64,000 nt of DNA from Chlamydomonas sphaeroides (taxonomy: Eukaryota > Chlorophyta > Chlorophyceae > Chlamydomonadales > Chlamydomonadaceae). Below, in pieces: positions 23,909 to 34,639 of the stretch. Position 1 is the first letter of the stretch, and each line of letters starts with the position of its first letter. A model generated the notes under the pieces. The model worked only from the letters and a program-made list of their open reading frames with translations, was not told the origin of the DNA and did not search any database. The stretch lies in contig BDDC01000258.1 in NCBI GenBank assembly GCA_001662425.1, positions 16,885 to 80,884 of the forward strand, written 5' to 3'. Both the position numbers and the translations under genes were made by a program.

Positions 23909-25910
23909 TCACGAGTCCTGCGACAGCGTGGCGTAGCCTCCCGCCTCCAGCTGGTCCACAAGGCTCATGTCGCCCGTCTTGACGATCTCGCCCGACTGCA
24001 CAGGGGGAATGGGGGAGAGTTAGGCAGCAGGATGGTGTGCCCCGCGAGTCGTGAAGGGGATGGGGGAGCAAGAGGCGGCGTTGGGTGGGGCATGCGCCGG
24101 CGCTGGCTGCACTGCCGCCCCACAGATGCGCTTACGAGGCGTGTCCTCGCACCCGTGGGTGCCTTGGGCCGCCTGGCCATACGGACGACGACGACTACGC
24201 ACAGCAACCCGTGCCCCAGCCCGCGAAGGCCACCCCACACAACTGCTGCGCTGCTCACTGTAAACCGGTCTCGTACAGCGGCGGACGCAGCTTCACCTCA
24301 GGCGCCTGGTGCGCAGCGCTGTGCCTCGGCGGCAACGCAGCCCCCAAACCATCCGCAGACCCTAAAGCCTTGCCGCGGCCTCGTCGCTGCCTCGCCCCCG
24401 TCCCGTCATGCCTGCCCCTGCCCGCCCAGCAAGCCGCCCAGCCCGCCGCTCACCTGCATGATGTGCACGAAGTCCGGCCGGATGTAGTCGAGCAGGCGCT
24501 GCGAGGCAGAGAACCGGGCGCGGGAGCACGAGCACACACAATCAGGGACCCGCGCCCAGCAAGCAGCATTCTCCGCAGGGTGGTGCCCCGTGCGCCGTGC
24601 CCCGAGCTCCATGATCACCGCATGTCCACACACCCCTCGAGGCCGCTGCTGCTGCTGCTGCAGCAATCACTGCTGTTACGGTTGCCTCGTGCGCCATGTG
24701 GCCCCACCTTGTAGTGGGTCACCATGAGCACGCCCGTCTCCTGGGTCTTGAGCGTGTTGACGGCCTTGGCCACGTCGCGCAGCGCGTCAATGTCCAGGCC
24801 CGAGTCGATCTCGTCCAGGATGGCCATGTCGGCCTTTGAGGAGGGGCGCACCGAGGGGATCACCCACTAGTTCGCGATCTCCGAGCGCCAGATCGGCAGG
24901 CGGATGGCAGGGCGCGGCACGGGGTCCATGCTAAGCATCTCGAGATGCAGCAGCAGTGAGCGGGCAGCGGCCGGCACGGCTTGGCATCGGGCCGGCGAGG
25001 GCAGGTGGATGAACGATGTGGGTCGGGACGGACGGGCGGTGTGGAGGGCAAGCTAGCTGGTGGATGCGGGATGCGTGGGCTGTGGGCATGGCGGGGCAGG
25101 GGAGGAGACTGTGGGGCTGCGTCCTTGCCGCGGGCATGGCGGCGGCGGTAGGGCCGCACCTCGAGCACGGCCAGCTGCAGGATTTCGTTGCGCTTCTTCT
25201 CGCCTCCCGAGAAGCCCTCGTTGACGTTGCGGTTGAGGAAGGTGGGATCCATGTTGAGCATCTCGAGCTGCACGGGCAGCATTGGATGGAAAGGGGTGTT
25301 GGACTCGGTGCGGTGGCGGTTGTAGGTCGTGCCGGGCGGCGCGTGCGGGTTTGACAAGGTTTGCGGGCACTCCCGCAGCCCCCACGGCGCCCCGGGGCCC
25401 CCAATTGGCCAGACAACCGCCCACCTTGGGCATGATGTACGCGTAGAACTCGAGGGGGTCGAGCTCAGCTTGCCCTAGGGACTTGCGGCGCGCGTTGCAT
25501 GCCATCCGAAGGAAGTCGACGTTGCTCACGCCCGGCACCTCGATCGGGGTCTGGAAGCTGAGGAACAACCCCGCGTGGGAGCGCTCCTCGGGCTCCAGGT
25601 CAAACAGGTTCTTGCCTTTGAAGACGGCGGTTCCACTGGTGACCTCGTAATCGGGATGGCCGACGAGCACCTTGCTGAGCGTGCTCTTGCCAGACCCGTT
25701 CTTGCCCATGATCGCATGCACCTCGCCATTGCGGATGGTCAGGTTCACGCCCTTGAGGATGGGAGCACCATTCTCCCCAGAGATTTTGGCGCAGAGGTCC
25801 TTAACCTCCAGCATAACCTCGCCAGTTGCCGCAGCGCAGCGAACAGGCACCGCCGAGCGGCGGCTCCTGAAGGTGCCCGCGCGGGGCACGGAGGTCTTCT
25901 GCAGAAGCAT
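23909..25910 (-). CDS. SUFC: Plastid Fe-S cluster assembly ATPase SufC
   Basis: ABC-type ATPase of the SufBCD scaffold for Fe-S assembly in the chloroplast stroma. The start MLLQKTSVPRAGTFRSRRSA at 25910 is a short transit peptide; the mature part begins near GEVMLEVKDLCAKISG. Visible motifs are Walker A GKNGSGKST, Q-loop LSFQTPIEVPG, ABC signature FSGGEKKRNE, Walker B and D-loop MAILDEIDSGLDIDAL, and H-loop GVLMVTHY. The C-terminus reads RPDFVHIMQ then SGEIVKTGDMSLVDQLEAGG and ends TLSQDS. Five exons join on GT-AG introns; the acceptor before ADMAILDE (CTCAAAG) is slightly unusual. The intron upstream of that exon contains a diverged copy of the start of the preceding exon. The gene is adjacent to ferrochelatase on the same strand, with 1.2 kb between them. 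Confidence 0.96.
24921..24944 (-). repeat. Partial copy of a SufC exon start inside an intron
   Basis: On the minus strand this reads LEMLSMDP, matching the true exon start LEMLNMDP at 25266-25244. There are three nucleotide differences, two of them synonymous. The copy runs into a stop about 17 codons later, so it is not a usable replacement exon as it stands. Confidence 0.6.
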
Positions 25911-26561
25911 CGTGCCGGGTGGCCGCTGATGGGCTGCTATGCGTCGCGTAGATGCGTGGTGCAGTAGCAGTGGGCCAATTGGGTAGCTGTGCAGGCAACA
26001 AGCGTCGCGTCGGAGACTTGCAGCAGTCGGACGACTGTCGCGACGCGGTCTTGACGCTCGGCGGCCCAATTCTTCGCAGAAATGGTGCGCATACAGTAGC
26101 ATCAGCACTCGCAAAGCGGGCACTTGGACTGGCGACGACACGGCCCGTGTCTTGACCCAGGGGTCGGCCAGCCGCCACCTGGCACGGAATGTGCAGCGAA
26201 GGCTGCCTGCTCTCCGCCCGGCACGCGGGCATCGCGAGAGGTCGTACATTCGAGATCCAATTCATCAGCTCCAATCCTTCAACGATATCAATGGCAGCGC
26301 AGAGAGGCGCAGAGCGAACCATAGGTCTACTCAAGGTCACCCAACAACCCTCCGCACCTGACACACATCGCGCACAGGGCCGGCGCCAGCCGCGGCTGCC
26401 TCATCCCCGCATCACCGCAGCTCCCAGCCCTTGTCGTCTTACGTGCCCTTGCCCGCTCCCCAACCCCTGTCAACCTGCATCCCCCTGCACCAGCCCCTGC
26501 CACAACCCCGTGCTGTCTGCAACCAGCAACCGGGCCGCAACACCGAGTACCCTGCTGCCCG
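25911..26561. promoter_or_regulatory. SufC promoter region and DnaJ 3' flank
   Basis: 651 bp lie between two minus-strand genes. I see no gene. The portion near 25911 should carry the SufC promoter and 5' UTR. Confidence 0.4.
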
Positions 26562-29500
26562 CTACCCGGGCGGCCGCATCGTGAGCGCTGTCTTGACCAT
26601 CCTGCGCTGCTCGCTGCTGAGGCTCTTGGGGAACTCCACCTGCAGGAGCAGAATGCGACGGCCATCTGGAACAGGTGTCAGCGACGCGGGGCGCAGATCT
26701 ATCCCACCTTTGCGGAGGTCCTGCGGCCCCAACCCCGGTGAGACCGCTGCGCCTCGTGCTCTCGCGGGCACCCGGGTTTCCCCGCTGAGGCCTTCACCCC
26801 TTCATCCACCCAGCCAGGTGCGCCGCCTCTACGCACCTTGTACTGCACGATCATGTTGCCGCGCTCCGGGGAGGGCGGCGCGGCCCGGCCTGCGCTGGCC
26901 TGCCCCGGCAGTGGCATGCCCTCCCCGATCAGGATGGTCTCGCTGTCCGGCGACACCACGTCCGTCAGCGCCAGCGGCACCTGCGGCGACAGGCGCGAGC
27001 GGTTACATCGGCGCGAGGCACTGGCGCCGAAAGCACGTTATCCAAGGAGAGTACCGCGTCGTATCGCATTGTTTGGGGCTGAGCCCACGCAAGGTGCACG
27101 CACATGCGTCGCAGCAGCGCGTGCGGTGGCACGGCCACAGGGGCTGGGGCCCGGTAGCAGGCTCGCTGGCCGCGCCCCAACTCCCCGGCCGTCCCTGCCT
27201 CCCACCTTGGTTCCGTCCAGGCGGCGCAGGTGCACCGTGCCGCCGCCCAGGGCGGTGGCCAGTGGGATGATGGCCTGGGGGCCGGCGGGAGGGGAGGCGA
27301 GGCAGGTGCGGAGGGCTTGGGCAGGCCGGGGGGGAGGAGGGCAGTGCCTGAAAGCATGATAGCATGCGCGAGCTGGGATCGGGCTCCTGCGGCGGCGCAA
27401 GCCTAGGCCCGTCGTCGTCTCACACCGCGGCGCCCCCCTGCGCCAGCTCGCACTCCACCAAAACGCATCCCTGCTTGACACTAGGGGGCCCGCTACAGGG
27501 GAGGACGGGGCCGGGCACGCGACTCCTGGGGCCGGGCGCGCGCCGCGCACGCTCCTCCCGTGCGGTCTAGCGCTGTCGCTGCCGCTGCCCCTGCCGCCAG
27601 ACCGCATGCCGACCTCGCTCCTGGCTGCCCCTTCCCCCACCCTTGCCTCACCCCACCTCCCGCAGCCCTTCCTTGCCCCCAGCCCTCTGCCTGCCCCCAC
27701 CTTGGTCACCAGGTCGTCACCTCGCCGCACGTAGCGGCCGTTGGGAGCCTCCCGCAGCGCAAGCACCAGGTCCCGGCTGCCGGGCGAGGAGGCGCCGCCA
27801 GCCCCGGCGGGCCCGGGGCTGGGGGTGCCGGAGGTGGATGCGCTGCGGCCCCGGGGCGGCGGCAGGTCGTCTCCCAGGCCTGTGGACGTGCACGTGGGCG
27901 CGGCGCGCGGGGCGGCGGCAGACCAAGTGGAGCGGCGTGGGCGGGGCAGGGCGACCCCGGCCCTTTACAGGCGTCCGCAGGCCGTGTGCCGGCTCCCGGG
28001 ACCCAGCAGTCCAGGGCCACTGGCAGCAGGCGTGGCGTGGCCTGCACCCCGGCCCGCACGAGCGCCGGCCCCTTTCTGCCCTCACCGGGGAACCGCAGCC
28101 GCGTGCCTGGCCGGGCGCCCAGCGGCACGACCACCTCCAGCGGCTGGGTGGCCGCCAGGAAGCGGCCGGACGCGGGGTCCCTGGGGGGCAGGTGTGGCAG
28201 CGCGGTTGGTGGGGGCGGCGGGGTCCGGGGCAGTGGGTTCCGCCGCGCTGCAGCAAGTGGCGCAGGGAGGGCCGAAGGCTGGCGCAAGGGCTGCTTGTCC
28301 TGTGGATTGTGCTCGTGAGCGCCCCCTCACCAAACGGCCCGACGCAGGTTGATAAGCTTTTTGGCGCCCCTGCGTCGGGCAGCGGCAGCCGCGTTTGCGG
28401 TTTGGCAGCAGCAGCGGCGGGTGGGGTCGGGGCCATGCAGGTTGCCACGTGAGGCAGCACGGCACACAAACATGCGCCACACAGGCACTGGCACGTCCTC
28501 CCTGCACACGAACTCTGCCCCCCCGGCCGCGCTTTGCGGGGCGTGTTACTGTTGTGGACGAACGCATATGCGCCAGACAGGCACTGGCGCGTCCTTCCTG
28601 AACACGGCCCCTGGCCCCCCGGGCGCGCTCACGTGAACAACTCCTCCAGCGTCACCTCCAGCTCCAGCTCCGTCGGCTCCACACCCGCATCTCCCCCGCC
28701 GCCGCCGCCACCGCCATGGCCGTGAGCGCCCAGAGAGGTGCTGCCACCGCCAGAGACGCGGCGAGCAGCCGGCGACAACATCGTGGCTGCCGCCGCGGCG
28801 ACCCCGGCTCCGGCCCGGGGTGTGGAGGGACCCGAGCCGGTTGCACTTGGCCGAGCTTGACCCAAGGCGCTGGCGCTACCGTTGCTGCTGTGGCTGCCGC
28901 GAGCGGCCGCCCAGGCGCTGCGCAAGGCGGCGAGGCCGCCGCCGCCGCTACTGGCAGCACCGCCACCACCGCCGCCGACGTCACGGCCCTCACCGCTGTC
29001 TTCGCTACGGCGGCTGCCGCTGCCGCCGCCGCCGCTGCCTGTGCCGCCGCTGCCTGTGCCGCCGCTGGGTCCGGAGCTGCTCGTCGGGGGGTCGACATCC
29101 ATTGCGTCCTGCCCGGCGGCGGCGTCATGTCCGGCCACGTCTGGAAAGTCGCCACCGTACTCTCCGTAGTCCGCCCAGGGGTCCGGCGCGCAGTACCGAC
29201 CGGACCCGCTGTTGGAGCCGGGCTCGGCTCCCGCGGTGGCCGGAGGCGCGGTGGCCGGAGGCGCGGTGGCCGGAGACGGACGTGCATGAGCACGAGGAGC
29301 AGCGGCAGGAGGGGGCGGCGGGGCTGCAGTACGAGCGGCCGCCGGTGCGGGTGCGGGGCGGATAACATCTGCGGGGGCAGCGGCGGACTCGTTCCTAGGG
29401 GCAGCGGTCGACCCCGCCGCAGCTGTGCTGGAGGGACTGCTGCCGGCCGCGGCGGCGGCAGGGCGAGGCCGTGGCTCTGGAGCCGCAACTGGCCGCGGCA

Positions 29501-31452
29501 CGGCCGGCGCCGGCGCGGGCGGCTGGCTGGAGCCAGCTGGCGCTGGGGCGGGCGGGGCACGTGTCGTTCCTTCGGGGGCTGCTGCCGCTGCATGGGAGAA
29601 GAGGGGCAGCAGGCGCGTAAGCGTACGGCATGTCCCCATTCATTCTTACTCCGTAGATAGCGTACGGCGTGCGGAAGGCAGGTGCTGGCCCCTGAGCGTG
29701 CCCAGGCCTCGGCCACCGCGCCCACATCGCCACATCGCCGCACCCCCGCAACAGCCGCCTCACCTGCTTCACGCACCGGTATGACCCGCGGCGACCGCTG
29801 CAGCGGCGCCCGAGGCGCCGCATACTGAGGCGGCGGCGGCGGCGGCACCGGAACCGATGGCGCTCGGGGCTGCGGCGGCTGCTGGGGTGGCGGCGGCGGG
29901 GCCCACGGCGTCCGCTCCGGCTGCTGCTGGGGCGGCGGAGGCGGAGGCCATGATGCCCCCGCCGCCGCGTGCGGCGTCGACGTTGGCCGCGGCCGCTGCG
30001 CCGCCGCCGCCGCCGCCTGCGCGGCCGCCGCCGCCTGCCGCTGCGCCGCCGCCGCGGCGGCGGCAGCGCCCAGGGGGCCCGCGGGCGCGGCGGCCGCAGG
30101 CGCCGGGCGCGCGTAGCGGCCGCCATCCGCCCCTCTGCCGCCATCGCCGCGGCCAGCCTGGCCCATGCCGGCTCCGGCGCCGCTGTAGGCGCCGCTAGCT
30201 TGCCGCCCGGGCGGCGCCGCGCCCTGAGCTGCGCCCGGTGCGCCTTGGCCCGCGGCACCTGGGGTGGAGCTGGCGGCACCAGCGCCCATGGGCCCGCTGT
30301 AGCGGCCGCCCGTGGGTCCGCTGTGGAGGCCGCCGGAGCGCATGGCGCCCACGTGGAGGCCCATGCCGCCGCCCATGCCGCCCAGCCCTGTGGCGCCAAA
30401 CACCTGGGGCAGGGGCGGGTGAGTGGGCGGGGGCGGAGGCGGGGGCGGTCGATGGGCGCCTGGGGGCGGGGGCGCTGCAGTTCCCCCGCGTCCTGCTGCT
30501 CCCGGGAACTGAGCGTAAGAGGGGGCGGGTGGGGCGGCTGCGCCCGGGTGCAACCCACCTGGGCGAACACGCTGTCGGCGAGAGGGTTGCCCGTGCTGCC
30601 CAGCCCGCCGCCGCCAAATAGCCCACCGCCGCCGAAGAAGCCGCCGCCAAAGCCGCCGCCGCCGCCGCCGGCAAAGCCGCCAAAGCCGCCGAACTCGGCA
30701 AAGGGGTCCCCCATGGGTCCGGCGGGTGCTGTGGGTAGGGACAGCAGCGCGCACGCCACCAGAGGGTCAGGTCCGACGGCCCTCGCGCTGCGCAACGGAT
30801 GCGCCGGGCCCAACCAGCCGCCAGCCGCACCCCTGGGACCTGCCCCCTGCCGCGCTCCTGCGTGACGCACCTGCCGCCGCCGCCTCCCTTCGCCGTACGT
30901 CCCTGTCGTACATCGCCCGCTTGCCCGAGTCGCTGAGCACATCAAAGGCCTCTGTCACCTGGCGGAGCCGGTGCAGGGGCCGAGGGGAACCAGGGGGCCA
31001 GCAGCGGCGGCAGCAATGGGGCTGCGGTCGGGGTGCGGTCGGTGGCAGGCTGCTGCCTGGCAAAGGCCGCGGCCGCGCGCTGCCGCCTGGTGCGCCAGCC
31101 GGGTCCCAGTCGCACTCGCCCGCTTGAACTGCTCCTCCGCCTCCGCCTGGCGCGGCCCGATGTTCTTGTCCGGGTGGTGCTGCATCGCACACCTGGCGCA
31201 GGCGAGGGGAGGCGGTGGGCAGGCGGGAGACGGGGCGGGCTAGGCAGGGAAGGGCGCGGCGGCTCACACGCTGCCAGCGCCGGCATGCACCGGTCGCGCG
31301 TCCCCGTCACCCCAGGCACGCAATGGACGTTACCTGCGGTAAGCGCGCCGCAGCTCATCCTCTCCCGCGGCGCGGGACACGCCCAGGACGGCGTAGTGGT
31401 CGGGCGAGCGGCCCGAAGGCTCGCTGCGAGTTGGGTGGCCGTAGTGGTGCAT
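26562..31452 (-). CDS. Class II (DnaJB/Sis1-type) J-domain co-chaperone with expanded low-complexity region
   Basis: Hsp70 co-chaperone. The start MHHYGHPTRSEPSG at 31452 leads into a J-domain spread over three exons: DHYAVLGVSRAAGEDELRRA, CAMQHHPDKN with the HPD triad, and VTEAFDVLSDSGKRAMYDRD. A Gly/Phe region follows (GDPFAEFGGFGGFAGG, about 30715-30570). Instead of passing directly to the substrate-binding domain, the protein has several hundred Ala/Gly/Pro-rich residues (about 30390-28690). The C-terminal domain then reads EPTELELEVTLEELFT, GAKKLINLRRAV (a 40-nt exon), ATQPLEVVVPLGARPGTRLR, APNGRYVRRGDDLVTK, AIIPLATALGGGTVHLRRLD, ETILIGEGMPLPG and VEFPKSLSSEQRRMV. No zinc-finger cysteines are present, so it is class II. 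The intron at 30959-31119 appears to use a GC donor. No targeting signal is obvious, so cytosolic or nuclear. Confidence 0.9.
28337..28380 (-). repeat. Perfect 12-bp inverted repeat enclosing a micro-exon acceptor
   Basis: Arms GCCCGACGCAGG (28337-28348) and CCTGCGTCGGGC (28369-28380) are exact reverse complements with a 20-nt loop. In the DnaJ pre-mRNA one arm contains the 3' splice site of the 40-nt exon and the other lies within that exon. Confidence 0.8.
28482..28635. repeat. Imperfect tandem repeat (about 75-85 bp) at a DnaJ donor site
   Basis: Two adjacent copies share GCACTGGC(A/G)CGTCC and a C-rich remainder, at roughly 80% identity by eye. The second abuts the donor GTGAGC following LEELFT. 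Confidence 0.65.
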
Positions 31453-32708
31453 GACGGCATGCGGCCCCAGGCAGCGGGAAGCCTAGCGGGCGAGGGCAGC
31501 GGCCGGCGCGGGGAGCTTATGAGAGGTCGTTGGGACAGGGCTCTCGTTCATTGGATGCCGTTGCGAGCTGTCACGGGTTTGCACGCTTGCGCCTGTCGCG
31601 TTTCTTGCTGTGCGGACAGGCGAGTGCTGGTGAAGGCAGCGGGGCTGGCGCGGATGCCGGAGCGAGTGAGACCCACGGGTCAGCCAGTCACGCAAACAGC
31701 CGAGTCGGATTACTTCGCCGCGAGCGGAACCTACACGGCAGGCGCCCGCGCCGCCCTCGCCCGCATCCTGCACGGCCCTCTGCCGCAGCCACCGCCTCCG
31801 ACAGGCCAAGCGCCCTGCAAACCCGCAAGGCGCACGCTCACGCCCGGCAGCAACGGGCGCATGTGCCTGGCGCGGGTTAGCCCCGACGTCCAGAGGCAAT
31901 TCAGGGCCCACCGCCCGGCAGCAGCGGCCAGTATGCCAGGGGCCAAGCCTCTCTTCATCTCATGGTTGCTGCCCTCATGGTCCAACGGCTGCATCCACGC
32001 CGCCCCCCAGCCGTCCGGCCACGGGTCCCGCCCAGCCGCCCAGCCCCGGCCCTGCATTAGGGCCTGGAGGGGCCGATCGGGGCGTGAGTGCCATATGACC
32101 GCCGCCCACCCCACGCTACATCTACAAGGCGAGACTCACAACACGATCGATTATTGCCAGTTCATACTTCACACCACCTCGAGGCTAGCCGCTGGCGCGT
32201 TCCTTAGGGGGGCCGCTACCGCCCCCGCAGGGGCGTACCCCTGGCCATGCCAACATCTTCTCTGCAGCTGCCACCATCGAGTCACAGTTCGGCCGTCGGT
32301 TGGTCGTTTGTGCAAAGCGTCAGGTCAGCAACTACACCATACATCATATGTCACGGGCCACCAGAGGCCATGCAGGCCACTCAACTTCCACCACTCCCCT
32401 CCCTCTGCATGAATGGCCCTGTGGCGCTGTCGCCGCCGGCAGCCCTCAACTCTCACCCGTGCGCGCCGCCGCCACGCCAGAAGCGCCAACGCAGACCACA
32501 GCCGCCGGCTCCGCTTCGGCGCCTGAAGACCAGCAGCGCCCGCCGCCGATGCCTCATGCTACGGCCTCCAACCGCCAACCAACAGGCCGCGCGGGACCCG
32601 GCCATCAACCCCGAGCGCCGCGGCACAACGCCAGCGTACGGCGTCGCTCCGTCACGGCGGCGCAGCGCCGTTTGCAACGATGCATGATCGCAAGCGCAGC
32701 GGCCGCGC
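31453..32708. other. DnaJ promoter region and LysM-gene 3' flank
   Basis: 1.26 kb lie between two minus-strand genes. Open frames on the plus strand have chance composition and no recognisable domains. No gene seen. Confidence 0.45.
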
Positions 32709-34225
32709 TCAATCGCTCTTGCCGCCGTGCTTCCCGCGGGGCGCGCCGCCGCCATCGGCCGTGCCCGCCTCAAACGGCGCTCGCCCGAGCAATGCGCTGG
32801 GCCCCGGCGCTTTCCGCCGGGAGGCGATCATCGCGTCCGCCACGGCCCCGTAGCCGCCACTCGACTTGGCCAGCACGGGCTGGTTGGCGGCCTCCTTGAC
32901 CTTGGCGACTGTTTGCGACACGCCCTCGCCAATGGCCTTGCCTAGCCCGCTAAACCAGGACGCGAGCAGGCCGTTGTCCGAGGACGGCGCCGGCGGGCCA
33001 CCAGAGTGCCGGCACGCCGCGCTGTGGCGGTGCTGCCCGCCCGCGCCCCATCCGGCGCTGTTGGCGCTGTCCGTGCACGAGGCGTCGTCGTCAAAATTGT
33101 TGCGGCGCCGCCGGATGGGCGCGTCTGATTGCCGCGTGGGGCCTGGGAGATGGAGGGATGGGCATTGCGAAGACACGCAGGGTTGGGTAGGGCGGTGCGA
33201 CGGCGGCACGGGCGGTGCGATGGCGTGTGAAATGGGAGGCATCGTGGAGTGGAGTGCGTCGGTGGCGTTGGGCGGCCGGCTGCGCTCGCACCTGCGCTAG
33301 CGGGTGGCAGGTACTGCCCCTCCGAGGAGCGGTCGGTGAGCTCCAGCTCAATGGGCTGCAGGTTGCGACCGCAGAGCCCGTTGGGGTCCATGGGGCCTGC
33401 GTCGGGAGGAGCGGGCGTGTGAACGTGGTCAGGAGCGTGCCGCATGGTTGGGCGTCGGCCGTGGTGCGCTGGGGCTCCCGGGCCGGTGCCGTCGGTTAGG
33501 CAACTCACCGCAGCCCCCGCACTGGCACATCGCGAGCCAGGCCGCCTCGGACAGCGGCAGGTCCTCGGGGTAGGACTGCCCGTTGATGACATTGAGCGAG
33601 GTCGCTATCCGCGCCACCGCAGCGGACGCGGGCTGTGCTTGCGAGTCCGCATGCAAGACCGGGTCACGGGAAGCGCCCGTCAACACCTGGGCGCATATCC
33701 GTTGGAGCTCTTGCCTGCAAGCGAGCCGTTTGGGCCGGTCAGCGCGGACTGGAGGAGGGCCGTTGCGCATGTGCGTGTGCGCACCCGATTGGCAGGTGCT
33801 CTGTGGGAATCAGGATGGTGCCGCGACCGTACATAGCGGTGTCTGACAGCAGGCCATTTGCGCGCTTGATGTCGCCGACCTGCGGCGCCGAGGCGCGTTG
33901 GTGAGGCGGGCGCTCGCATCGCCGAGGCGAATGCCGAGGTACCAGGAGCGCCTGGCAGGCCCATCGAGATGCTCGAAGCTTACCGAGACGTTGTATTTGA
34001 TGGCTAGGCCGGCGAGCGTGTCAAGTTTGGAGACCTGTGCGTTGGGCCGAACGCTTGAAACAGGTGCGCAACTGCCCGCGCCCCAACGCCTGAGCGACAA
34101 TGCCTGACCTGGTGCTTAACAAAAGTAAGCCCAGACTGCGCCTCGCCGCCCTGGCTCGTGCTTGGTGAGCTGGAGGAGAAGTCGCCAAGCAGCGCTGTCT
34201 CCGAGGACTCCATCGACGAGTCCAT
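32709..34225 (-). CDS. LysM domain protein, intracellular type
   Basis: The start MDSSMESSETALLGDF at 34225 opens a Ser/acidic N-terminus without a signal peptide. Three exons build one LysM motif: FVKHQ, VSKLDTLAGLAIKYNVS, then VGDIKRANGLLSDTAMYGRG with TILIPTEHLPIG. This fits the LysM consensus (DTL..IA..Y.V...I...N.L.......G..L.IP) and resembles the cytoplasmic LysM proteins of plants and animals (LYSMD type) more than cell-wall receptors. Further exons carry ELQRICAQVLTGASRDP, a Cys-containing SEAAWLAMCQCGG, DPNGLCGRNLQPIELELTDR, RRRRNNFDDDAS and a helix LASWFSGLGKAIGEGVSQTV near the C-terminus, which ends GGKSD. The ligand and function are unknown. Exons after the LysM unit were chosen by splice signals and are less certain. 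Confidence 0.8.
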
Positions 34226-34639
34226 ATTCTAGTTCCTACTGACTGTTAACAAGACCAGCCGGCTATGATAGAGCCGGCCGGGTGGGCAGTCCACAGCTAC
34301 AGAGTGTAGTTTCAACGACTAGCAAGGAACGGTGCAGCGTGAAGGTATATCTTATGATGTTGTGAGGTTAGTGCACCTTGTCTAGGTGCAAGTCGTCGAG
34401 GGTACAGCGCGCGACCGAAAGCGATGACACGCGACTCCTTTCGTGTCACTTGCCACTTGCCCTCAGAGGAACGTGGCGCTCTCGACGTGCTATAGTGAAC
34501 TTACCAGACTAGATTTGGCTCGAGAGTTTCACCCCCGTCCGGACTCCAGACGCCCCGTGCACATCCCCCTTCTCCCGCCGCGTCAGCCCTGCTTCACGCC
34601 CAGCTGCGAGCGCCCACACCCCTCAGCACTTCATCCCGC
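34226..34639. promoter_or_regulatory. LysM-gene promoter region and transporter 3' flank
   Basis: 414 bp lie between two minus-strand genes. It contains a small hairpin, CCGGCT...AGCCGG, near 34258-34276. No gene seen. Confidence 0.4.

Noticed and set aside
28880..30200. A plus-strand gene in the Ala/Arg-rich DnaJ insert region
   Set aside because: Plus-strand frames here are reverse images of Gly/Ala/Pro codons; the minus strand connects J-domain and C-terminal exons.
31033..32412. A 459-codon open frame on the plus strand
   Set aside because: It runs antisense through the DnaJ J-domain exons into intergenic DNA and has no recognisable motif or sensible splice context.
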